64,000 nucleotides of DNA, from the NCBI RefSeq assembly GCF_003711515.1, contig NW_021167080.1, positions 4,576,872 through 4,640,871 of the forward strand, written 5' to 3'. Below, in pieces: positions 11,378 to 20,912 of this stretch. Origin of the DNA: Sodiomyces alkalinus F11. Its lineage: Eukaryota > Ascomycota > Sordariomycetes > Glomerellales > Plectosphaerellaceae. Below the pieces are notes generated by a model that worked only from the letters and a program-made list of their open reading frames with translations, searched no databases and was not told where the DNA came from. The stretch's first letter is position 1, and each line of letters starts with the position of its first letter. The translations under genes and the position numbers were made by a program.

Positions 11378-12959
11378 ATGGCCGACGCGGACCCGCCCCA
11401 AGCCACCCCGGGCTCAGCCGATGACTATCGCGGGGACCAGTTTCTCGCCTTCCTCATCGTCATGACGGTCATCACAACGGCGTCCATTATCTTGAGATTC
11501 GTGTCGCGAGGCTTGGGAAAGACCGGCAATCGGTTTTGGTGGGATGACTGGACTGCTCTGTTTGCTGTGGTATGTCGTCCGCTGCCCAACTACATACACA
11601 CTACCACCGCCTCCACGCGCGGGCACGCGCGGGCACGCGAGGCCCTAGAGTAGGGTCGGTCGAAAGATGATGTTTCTGACGCGCCTTCTAGCCTTTCATT
11701 TACGCCCAGTTAGGCTTGTCGTTTGCCATGCTTAACTACGGTCTCGGATACCATATGTGGGTTGTCATGGACAAGCTCCCGACATTCATGAAACTCTTGT
11801 TCTCCGTATATTTCGTCTACGACGTCGCCCTCTTTGTCACCAAAGAGTCTGCTCTGCTGTTCTTCTCCCGCATCTTCCCCAAGCGCAACAATTCCGCCTG
11901 GTGGAACTGGGCCCTCTGGATTACGCATGGGATCAACGCCGCGTGGCTCATCGGCATCATTTTCGGCACCATCTTCATGTGCGACCCTGTCGAGAAAGGC
12001 TGGAACCCCATGATCCCGGGCACATGTGGCGAGAATTCCGCCCTCTGGCTTGGAAGCGCCGTCCCCAGCGTTGTCATCGACCTTCTCATCCTGCTCTTGC
12101 CTCTGCCTAAGATTTGGGGGCTTCAACTGAGCACGGCCCGTAAGACCGGTGTTACCCTCGTCTTCGTCTTGGGTTATTGGTGAGTCTTTGTCTATGCGTT
12201 ACCGTGGTGGGAGAAGCGACGATCTCTCCTGGTTCATGACGTGCTAACAATTACCGACCCGTCTCCAGCGTCATTATTGTGTCTCTCGGCCGCTTGATCA
12301 CCCTTCTGACCAATATAGACGGCTTGAATACTGATGTTACCTGTAAGTCTTCGCTCGCCTTATCTCGCCGGGCCCGGCCCCCGCACCGCCTCTGTTTTTA
12401 TTCTTAGTGTCTGGTTCGGCGCCGGACCGGGCCGGGGGCCCGTATCCCTTAGCCCAGACCACTCTCGCTAGTAAACAACGCGCTGACCTTTTGGCCCCAC
12501 GCAATCAAAACAGACGAAATCGTTCCCGTCAGCATGTGGGTCTCCGCCGAAGCCCCCGTCACCCTCCTCTGCATCTGCCTCCCCGCCATGTTGCCCCTCG
12601 GCAAGCACATCGTGAAGACGTACTTCTCGCGCTGGATCAGCCAGGTCACGTCGTTCGTCAGCACAAAAGGCCCCAATACCCGTGGCGGCACCCTGCGCAG
12701 CAAGACCGGCAACTTCACCTCCACCACCGCCCCCGGCTCCTATGACATGCACATGCGCACCGGCAAGTCGTCGCGGAGCACGTTCGGCGGCCCAGGCGAC
12801 CGCGACAGCGTCAACTCGGACCGCAGCAACCGTGGGATCCTACCCATGAGGGAGCATACGGCATGTGCGCTCGGTGAGCCGGGGGTGTTCAGGGAAGATA
12901 TGCCAAGCCGGGCTATTCGCGTGGACAATGAGATCGTGGTCGACCGACGATATCCGTGA
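11378..12959 (+). CDS. Fungal rhodopsin-domain integral membrane protein (seven-helix)
   Basis: Exons 11378-11569, 11692-12179, 12269-12342, 12514-12959 give 399 aa in one frame; all introns are GT..AG. After a short outer N-terminus, hydrophobic helices follow: the first at FLAFLIVMTVITTASIILRF, then FIYAQLGLSFAMLNYGL, the KLLFSVYFVYDVALF region, WALWITHGINAAWLIGIIFG, SAVPSVVIDLLILLLPLP, GVTLVFVLGYCVIIVSLGRL, and a last one at EAPVTLLCICLPAML. WWDDW near residue 55, the SRIFP and CDPVEKGW segments and the DVTYEIVPVSMW..EAP block are typical of the fungal rhodopsin-domain family (the PTH11-like group without a CFEM domain). The cytosolic tail of about 120 residues is Ser/Arg-rich. Ligand and role are unknown. 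Confidence 0.88.
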
Positions 12960-13952
12960 TGCGCAGAGATGGAAAGGAAGGGAGGTTCTTGTGTCTTTTT
13001 GTTGCTGTACGATTGGGCGACAGGGTGCCTGCCGGGAAAGGCGCTCTCGTCTGTACTTCTGTACTAGTTCTTTGGTCTAGGTATTATGAATAGCCAGGCG
13101 TTCTTAATTCCCCATTTGGTTCTTGGGGTTCACGATATGTCTCGATGGTCATGGCGGTAATGGTGTCAACCAAGAAGTACCTTAGTACCTTACCTTATGG
13201 AATTGAATGTGGTCATGTACCTAGGTACGTACCCATGTACATGTGATAACAGACCATGGAGAAACCCATGCCAAGCAACGCAAATGCTTTTGTACCTTAC
13301 TGAGTAGGTACTCGGCATTTGTAGTGGAGGGAAAGAGGAGAAACAGCCGGAGTACCTGTGTCGTAGGTACATTCTCCCGCCTTGGCAAGTGGGAAGTACC
13401 TTGTACGGAGTATCGAAGCCCTGACGCTTGATAACAAACTGCGTAATAATTCCGGTTACCTAGGTAGGTAGGCAAGGTACAACGCATAAACAGGGAGGAT
13501 TGTTCGCCCATCTCCTCTTTGCGATCGATACCTTACCGTACAACGTACATAAGCACCAAGTAATTACGTTATACATAGGTACCGTAAAACCCCAACAAAC
13601 TCGTCTTTGCGCTAGATTCTTAGTGCCCCGTTTTCCCCAGGCTTTTCTAAAATAAACCAATCAAAACATAGTATTCGGAGCGCTTATCTGATAACCGAAG
13701 CGATAATATCCGAGATCGGTACTTTAATTCTCTGCCATCTAATAGAACACTTTCTAGAAGTGGGGCTTTTGTTAAAAGCGGTATAGCGCTGGTTAGCGCA
13801 AAGACGAGTTTATTGGGTTTTTACGGTATTCACTGCGGGTGGGTCTGGAAATATGGTCATTGGTAAACCTAACTTGCCATGCTCCTGGCTCTGCAACCAA
13901 CCTACTACGAAATAATTACTTCGTACAGGATAGGGAGACATCCTTACATCCT
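12960..13952. other. Intergenic between two convergent genes; short repeats
   Basis: 3' flanks of the rhodopsin-domain gene and the CMD-like gene. Contains ACCTTACCTTA- and CCTAGGTA-type repeats near 13175-13230 and 13455-13480, and a GTACAACGTAC motif at 13538-13548. No gene is supported. Confidence 0.6.
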
Positions 13953-14634
13953 TCAATCCCACCTCGAGTCAGCATTGACCTGCTCCAGCAGCGAAACCCA
14001 ACGATACCCCGCCACGGTGTGCGCGATACCGATAAACTCCGTCTTGGACATCTTCTCCGTGACCTCCCGCCAAGTCTCTTCGTCCAGAGGCCCGTTGAGC
14101 GAGGTCAAGATGCGACCAAGGCGGTAGGCCAACGCCTCCTCTTCGCTCAGGTCCCGCGGTACCTTCCCGGCGATGCCATCCTCGAACTGCTCGGGGGTGA
14201 GGCCGACCTTGGGTGCGACCGCTCGGTGGCACAGAGCCACATAGGGAACCCGGAGGACAGAAGCCAGCCCTATGATGGCCAGCTCCCTGTTGCGCGGCTT
14301 GACGCCGGACGCATAGATGGATTTGGCTACTTCGAAGAACTGCTTCGCCACACCAGGTGTGTAGCTGTAGGACGAGGCGGAAGGGGGGTGAGAACGTGGG
14401 TGGCAGATGGTCAGCCTGTTTCTGTTGGGCACTTCCCGATGCGCATACAAGGGGGAGTTGTGTGTGTCCTAAAGTTTACCTCAACCCGGCATAGCATCCC
14501 AGCAGCGTGTTTCCTTCCTCGTCAATCCAGGGGAACGGCGAGGCACCGCCGTGCATCTTGGACAAGGCTTCCTGGATGACCTCCTTTGCTTCTGACCCGC
14601 CGGGTGCTTCATCGAGAGGAAAGCGAGGCGCCAT
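13953..14634 (-). CDS. Carboxymuconolactone decarboxylase / AhpD-fold protein
   Basis: Two exons, 14634-14480 and 14364-13953, giving 188 aa; the intron 14365-14479 is GT..AG. The start is the only in-frame ATG upstream (MAPRFPLDEAP). The helical core has the order expected of the CMD family: YTPGVAKQFFEVAKSIYASGVKPRNRELAIIGLASVL (kept here as description), then YVALCHRAVAPKVGLTPEQ, then a C-terminal helix with TVAGYRWVSL. In the AhpD branch this position carries a CxxC pair; here only one Cys, followed by His, is present, so peroxidase activity of the AhpD type is unlikely. Fungal members occur both in aromatic catabolism and in biosynthetic clusters. It is divergent from the FAD monooxygenase gene. 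The exact reaction is unknown. Confidence 0.82.
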
Positions 14635-16216
14635 GATGCGAAAGAACGCCGGATGTAGCGAGACGATACTGGTAAGAATAGAGAGAGCAACAGTGCGGCG
14701 TCGAACGAGAGGCAAGCAAGGGGTCTTCGTGTTTGCGGGAGGATACCTAGTTTTCAGGGGAAATTATTCGGAAGGAATCGGAGTCAGCTGAAGATAACTT
14801 AAACCTCTCTGTTTTTACAGGGATCGGCCCCCGGTAAAAAGGAAGAAGAAGAAAAAAGAAAGGGATTGACGAAGCGGGGATTGTCCGTTTCTAGAAGCTG
14901 GGGGGCAGGCAAACGTCGAAGGATTCCCTAATATGCACCGAACATGGAGTACATACGTTGTACAGAGCTCTTCGGTGCATACAACTGTAAGATACCTGCG
15001 GGAAACAGACGTTAGTAATGCTTAGGTACCTAAGGTAGGTAAGGTATTAGGAAATTACGTTGTACTACCTAGTAATATGTACTTCCGGGCAGCAACCGAG
15101 GGTAGGTAGACGACATTCGACAGAATTGGGTGGGATGCAGACACGTTATCTGATGGAAGGGCCATTTGCCGGACGAATCCCACTGTACCGGGGTTAGTGT
15201 TGCACCCCGGAATAGGTGCTGTCTCATCCTCTTTCCTTAAACATTTACAATCTTTTTACGCCGTATTTTAAACAGGAAGATGGTCTGGCTTGGCAATTAC
15301 CCTCGATGCGACATTAACGGACCTTAAATCCAGGGGTCGAGGCGGGTCCCTGCGCCTTAATAACAAGGAAGGCGTACAAAGCTTGTGGATCCCCGTACCG
15401 GTACGTTGTACTTCGTACCTACCTTAGGTAAGGTACGTGCAAGGAGCTTCCCGACGATCCGGCAGCATGTTGTCCGAGATTGCGCTTCTATTGGTGAGTG
15501 GGTGCAGATACTCGAAAGTACTAGGCCCATATGCGGAGTACTGCACCCTTGTTTCTAGCTTGGTGTGTACCTGAATCAATACCTTAGGTACGTACCTTAG
15601 GGCAGGCCGTCGCTACGTTATCTTTCACGACATCCAAAAATCCGCCAAGAGATCCATCCTTCACCCAGTAATTGGTGTGTGCTGCGGGCCTCCACTACCT
15701 TATGCGGGCTGAAATGCACAGATGAAGTGGACATGGCACTGAATGCGACTTGTCCAATTAGACGACTAGTGTACTCACTTTTATCGTTTTTTTCTTCTTC
15801 TTCACTTCTTACCCCAGACTCACGGGGGTTGGCCAAGCTCAGTCTGCAAGTTGTAACGGGGTCGCGATGACGAGGAAGAAGGGTCCAGACTATGGCAATC
15901 AGTGTGCGCACTGCACACTACACACATACCTTTACGTTGTACAGTTTCAAGTGGAGGATTCATCGCTTACTGTGACATTGACCACGGGCAGCTCTAGTCC
16001 CGCGCCACAGTAAAGGTTGAAGCCCCCAACCCCAGTCGGCCAGGCGAAGGAGCGGTCAGGGCAAGCTAAACGAAACGGGGATCTTCGGTGTGCGCTGGGT
16101 GTGACCTCAGATTTCTCCAGTCTCTTCTCAGTTGTTGCTCTCTCTACTCGAGTCCCCGGAGCCGTACAACGTACACGTAGAAGGTATTGGCTGATGATCG
16201 GCCAACGCGAGCAGCC
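14635..16216. promoter_or_regulatory. Divergent intergenic region between CMD-like and FAD monooxygenase genes
   Basis: About 1.6 kb between two divergently transcribed genes, so it should hold both promoters. Five copies of the GTAC motif are seen (TACGTTGTAC at 14954, 15056, 15402 and 15933; GTACAACGTAC at 16164-16174). A reverse CCAAT (ATTGG) lies at about 16186, some 30 bp before the monooxygenase ATG. Also ACCTTAGGTA-like repeats near 15024, 15415 and 15581. No gene is seen inside. Confidence 0.5.
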
Positions 16217-17629
16217 ATGGAACCAGACAAGAAGCAATTGAAAGTGGTGATTGTGAGTTTCTGCCCCTAACAAGGCCTCTGCCACCCCAGACGACAGCCC
16301 GCTGACGTCGGTGACGTGCAGCTAGGCGGCTCCCTTGCGGGGCTGATGTGCGGCATCGCCCTAAAGCATGCAGGGCACGAAGTGACGATCATCGAAAAGG
16401 GCGAGAACGTCCGGCAGAGCCATATGGCAGGCGTATGTCTGGGGCTCGACGCCGAACGGTTCCTAGAACGCCACGACCGGCTCAGCAACGTCTTTTCCCA
16501 CCGATGCCTCCGTATACAGGCTCTGAAGAGCGACGAGACGGTTCAAGTTTTCATCAACGCGCGCCGCGACATCACCAACTGGGACGCGTACTACTTCCGC
16601 CTTCGCGCCAACTTCGACGGTTACAAGAGCTCCTTCTACCCGATTCCGCCCCAACCGTCGGCGACGGACGGCCCAAGCAGCTACAACGCCCGGAGAGAGG
16701 TTGTGGACCTCACACGGACGGGCGACCGTGGCAATACCAAACTGGTGCTGTCCGTATTGGACCACGATACCCGGGACGTGTCGAAAGTGGAAGCCGACCT
16801 CGTAGTGGGAGCCGACGGGCCCGACTCGTTCATCCGAGCCAAGTATATTCCCGAATCGAAGCGGCGATATGTAGGATACATCGCGTGGCGGGGCACGGTG
16901 CCGGAGAGCGAGGTCTCGGAGGCGACGCGCGACGTCTTCAAGCGCAGCGTGACGATCCATCTCATGGATCGGCACCACTGTCTCGTCTACACGATCCCCG
17001 GAGTGGATGGGTCTCTGGAGAAAGGCGAGAGATACCTCAATTTCCTCTGGTACACCAACGAGACGCCCGAGGCGCTGGACGAGATCCTGATCGACGGCAT
17101 CGACGGTCACCGGCACCATAATATCGTGCCGTCCGGGCACGTCCGGAAGGACATCTGGGAGGCCCGCCTGCAGACAGCCAGGTCGATTCCGCTGCCCGGA
17201 CCATTCCTCGAGATCATCACGAAGATCGAGAGGCCGTTCATCCAGGTCATCACCGAGGTCATCTCGCCGCGCGCGTCGTTTGAAGATGGCAGGGTGCTGC
17301 TGATGGGTGACGGACTGTCCTTGTACCGCCCCCACACGGCCTTCAGCGGCACGCAGGCGGCATTCCACGCGCTGAAGGTCGAGGAGTACGTCGAGGGCAA
17401 GATCTCGGCGCAGGAATACGAGGAGAAGGCTCTGCGGTATGCGCGGCTGCACTGGTCGCAGAGCATCTGGTATGGTGATTTCTACCAATACAGTAAATGG
17501 ACCGCGTTGAAATCGGCATTGTATTACTGGTTTCACTGTGGGATAGACCGGGTCAACTCATGGTGGACGGGCGAGGAACGGTTGTTGCGCGGATGGTCAA
17601 AGGTGGTGGAGCAGTATGATGACGAATAA
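16217..17629 (+). CDS. FAD-dependent aromatic-type monooxygenase (2,6-dihydroxypyridine hydroxylase-like)
   Basis: Exon 1, 16217-16252, encodes MEPDKKQLKVVI; intron 16253-16321; exon 2, 16322-17629; product about 447 aa. Joining gives VVILGGSLAGL, the N-terminal dinucleotide-binding loop, followed by the acidic strand end at IIEKGE. The DG motif is VVGADGPDS near residue 180 and the GD motif is VLLMGDGLSLYRP near residue 340. YVGYIAWRGTVPE resembles the substrate-domain strand of dihydroxypyridine-type hydroxylases. No signal peptide or membrane anchor is evident, so it is probably cytosolic. Members hydroxylate aromatic or polyketide rings using NAD(P)H and oxygen; the substrate here is unknown. 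A tailoring role in the PKS cluster is an inference from position. Confidence 0.9.
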
Positions 17630-18131
17630 GGGGGATTCTCTTGGTTGTTTCCCCTTTGCTTTCCTGAGACGGATGATTTTGGGGTAGCATGCATGATGGT
17701 ATTCTGGCATCAATTTGGGATTTTCTTTCCGTCTCAGCCCAGCTCCCCGTCCTGCTTCCCATCGTGGTCTGGGAAGCAAGTGGATAGTGGATAGGAATGC
17801 CTATATCCGTAGTCGTACTCGCAGACGACAGCCACGGGTCAAGTCGCGAGGGCCAATTGGCGCGAATTCACGAATAGCCCGAGAACAGTATGACTTGCTT
17901 ATGGATTTGTGGTTATTGGACAAACTAGTTGACGCCGTTAGCGGGTTTAGCGGTCGGTCATTTTGGCAGGTGAATTGGATGTTGTTTGCAGCTAGCTATG
18001 GTGCCATCATGGATTACTTCGTGGGGGAAGACCAATGGCCGGCGCACCGCGATGTCGGCGACGCGCCTCAGCCACAGGTGCGGTGGTACGGTACCCGGGC
18101 CAGCAGGCATAATACGGATAAGAGGCACAAT

Positions 18132-18180
18132 GGGCTTGGGGCTTGGGGCTTGGGGCTTGGGGCTTGGGGCTTGGGGCTTG
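18132..18180. repeat. Tandem heptamer GGGCTTG x7
   Basis: Seven exact head-to-tail copies of GGGCTTG. Each unit holds a G4 run across the junction (TTGGGGC), so the strand could form a G-quadruplex. Confidence 0.97.
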
Positions 18181-18249
18181 GGATGCGTATCATGACCGCC
18201 CTGGTTGGCTGAGCGGGTAGCCTCCCTGACGCCTCAACGGTGTCTCGCA

Positions 18250-18289
18250 TCGACCGTTCGATAGCACGACGTCGACCGTTCGATAGCAC
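18250..18289. repeat. Direct repeat, 18-bp unit x2
   Basis: TCGACCGTTCGATAGCAC occurs at 18250-18267 and 18272-18289, with a 4-bp spacer. Confidence 0.95.
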
Positions 18290-18643
18290 AATAAATATCA
18301 GGGGACCTATATACGTTGTACGTTGAAACGGCAATGGGATGATTGAGAAAATCCGAGTCTAGATCAATTGATAGACCGGATCTGGTCTTGTCCAGGCACG
18401 TTTTCATAGGAAATGCGAATACAACGTACAGAGTACTGCCGAAAACAATTCGTTTCGCATGGAACTTTGCTCAGGTACGTACGGACATTGGAGTGCGGTC
18501 TTCATCTTCGTTGATGCATTCGTATGTGAGTTGATCCTACACTAGTCGCTATAGGGAAGGTAGGCCTGTAGGATGGAGGAAAGAGGATGGAGGATGGAGG
18601 GTCATTACCGTTGTACGTTGTAACTGGATCCGTTTGGGCCGCC

Positions 18644-18657
18644 ACGTTGTACAACGT
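18644..18657. repeat. Perfect 14-bp palindrome ACGTTGTACAACGT
   Basis: The only copy in the window where both halves of the dispersed TACGTTGTAC motif meet in a perfect palindrome. It is followed by ACGGAGTAC. Confidence 0.95.
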
Positions 18658-20745
18658 ACGGAGTACAAACCTCGAATAATGTCTACTAAGGTACCTAAGG
18701 CAGGTACCTTATCTCCAGTCTTCCCCTCTCCAGTCCAAAAGTCCCTGCCGAGATCAATGCACGTACCTCATGCTACACCGTACTCCATACATCGGTGCAC
18801 GTACCACAAGATCCTACGGAGTTACTACTGGCAACGGGCCGAGACGCCGCCACGAATCCCCCGACTTTTAGCGACCACTCAGACCATACTGTAACTCGAT
18901 CCCATACCTCGCAGGCCTACAGTGTATGTAATTTACGTTATTAACATAAGAAAGGGGTTAGGCTATCTTACTGATCTGCTGGTGAAGTGATAAGATACAT
19001 ACGGGCTTTCTTTTGTTTCTTTTTGCTGTCCTTTTCGGTGAATATTGTGTCTGTGGCGGCGCCCACGAGAACTCAGGTTAATAAGTGTTGTTCTTACCGA
19101 GTATAGATACACTAGTGATTGCGGCGTTCTTAGACTAAGGTACGGAGTAGTTATTGCGAAAGCGGGAGGGGAGAGGGTGGGAGAAAGTACGGGGGCTAGG
19201 GAGGATTAGAGAGGATATTGACCCTTTCGACCACGTCTCAAAGGCGTTTGGTGAATTTGAAAGGTCCTACGTTGTTGTATGTATTGGCGGATGCCAAGCC
19301 ACAACGGCAAAAGGGTCCTTTGAAACGAGATGAGAGCTCGCTAATTAGGTACTTTCCGTGTTCCGTTTATCCGTTTCCCGGTTTCTTTAATCTGTCGTAT
19401 CGTAACCATGTGAAGGTACCTGAGCGAGGACGACAAGATTTGACGATTATATTACGGCTAACTATAGAGCAGGCTTCGTGACATCGTACAGCATAAGCTG
19501 ACCAAGCACCTAATCTGTGCTTTTCGACCGTGGTAATTAGATCCCCGCTGAACCTGTACATATTTGACATGAACTTTCCGTGCTCATGCGCGAAATCAAG
19601 CCACGAAGTGCGAAGCACGAACCATTGCCATTGCCATTGCCGCTGTCAGCTATGTTTATGCTGAGCTTGGTCGTGCAAGGGTAGGTTGTAGTTATTCTAA
19701 CCTGAATGGAATGATATGGGGGCCTGGATCATATATGTATCCGTGCTCTATCGATCCCCCCATGATACTGCCCCCTCCCACCTGCTACCCACGCTTGGCT
19801 CCCCACTCTCCTGTTCCTTGCAGGTCCCAGGTTCTACCTCCTACCGCTGTACGTTGTACATACAATAGGTAGGTACGGAGTAATCGTACGAAGTATTGTA
19901 TTGTACTATACTGTAATTAGATCTACACGTAATGCTTATTGGTGTTTAAGGGGGATCGGACATCGGACTTCGCGACGAACACAACACTGCGACTGCACGC
20001 ACGGTTTCCCCCCGGGGATCACGAGCCCACTTGACGGCGTTTTGATCTGTTGGTCTGTTGGTCTGTTGGTCTTGTCTTATTTTTCTTTTATTTTTCTTTT
20101 TGTCGTTATTCGTTAAAAGTCCCATGCGGGGATGAATATGAAGAATAGCATGTAGCCCATTCGTCTCCCTTCGTTCCATCGACACCTCGGAAGCAATCCC
20201 AAGAAGAAAAGTGCGTATGTGTCTAGGTGGTGTGGTGTTCTCTGTCGCACTCTCCTGCCTTTCCTCTCCTCTCCTCCTCTCGTCTTCTCTCCTCTTCTTA
20301 CACCCCCCCTTCCCCTTTATCCTTTCTTCTTAAGGCAACGTACAGTAGTATTGTGACGGTCCCATCGTCCTGCCCCCAACAAGCCTCTGGGCAACCTACT
20401 GCATAAGGTAGCCATCTCATCTACCAACCAAAAGGTATGGTACTGGTACTGCCCAGTCATTGGAACTGCCCCCAACAGCCAACCCCCCTCACTGTTACCT
20501 TGCCACGAGGCAAGTCGCGACACGAACTAATTTATCCTCCAAACGAAAACAGCGCCGATCCATTTTACGCGCAATTGCAATCCTTAGCAAACATTACACA
20601 CTCGTTACAATTGTTACAGTCCTTACAGTCGTTACTCTATACAGTCCTTACAGGCATTGATTACAACCGATACAGCCGTTACACGACGCGCCGGGTCGGC
20701 TGTCTAAGGTAGACGGGGGGGAGAAGGCCAGAAAAGGTCAGAACC

Positions 20746-20803
20746 AAAAAAAAAAAAAAAAAAAAAAAAGGCGCAGGAAGGCGCAGGAGGGCGCAGGAAG
20801 GCA
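20746..20803. repeat. Poly-A (24) followed by GGCGCAGGA repeats
   Basis: A run of 24 A (20746-20769) followed by about three and a half copies of a 10-bp GGCGCAGGAR-type unit. It lies about 110 bp upstream of the GMC oxidoreductase ATG, in its likely promoter or 5' leader. Confidence 0.9.
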
Positions 20804-20912
20804 TAGTCGTCTACTGAGTACAGGTAACCCCTCGTGGTTTTGGGTCGTACTTTCCAGCCGCCTGTTCTTTTTTAAGCTCTGGCCGCAAGCTCCTGAGCTT
20901 CCTTTGTTCATC

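Larger units (their letters stand above)
17630..20912. other. Long intergenic stretch with many simple repeats
   Basis: About 3.3 kb without a supportable gene. It holds a 7-bp tandem repeat (18132-18180), an 18-bp direct repeat pair (18250-18289), GTAC motifs (18312, 18420, 18610, 18644-18657, 19850), CCATTG repeats near 19622-19641, TCTGTTGG repeats near 20046-20070, ACAGTCCTT-like repeats at about 20580-20695, and an A24 run followed by GGCGCAGGA repeats (20746-20803). Confidence 0.6.

Noticed and set aside
16348..17536. Long open frames overlapping the FAD monooxygenase (257 aa plus strand, 357 aa minus strand)
   Set aside because: They are shadows of a GC-rich coding exon; only the +1 frame carries FAD motifs.
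18132..18180. CRISPR-like or satellite array
   Set aside because: Plain 7-bp tandem repeat without spacers; the organism is a fungus.
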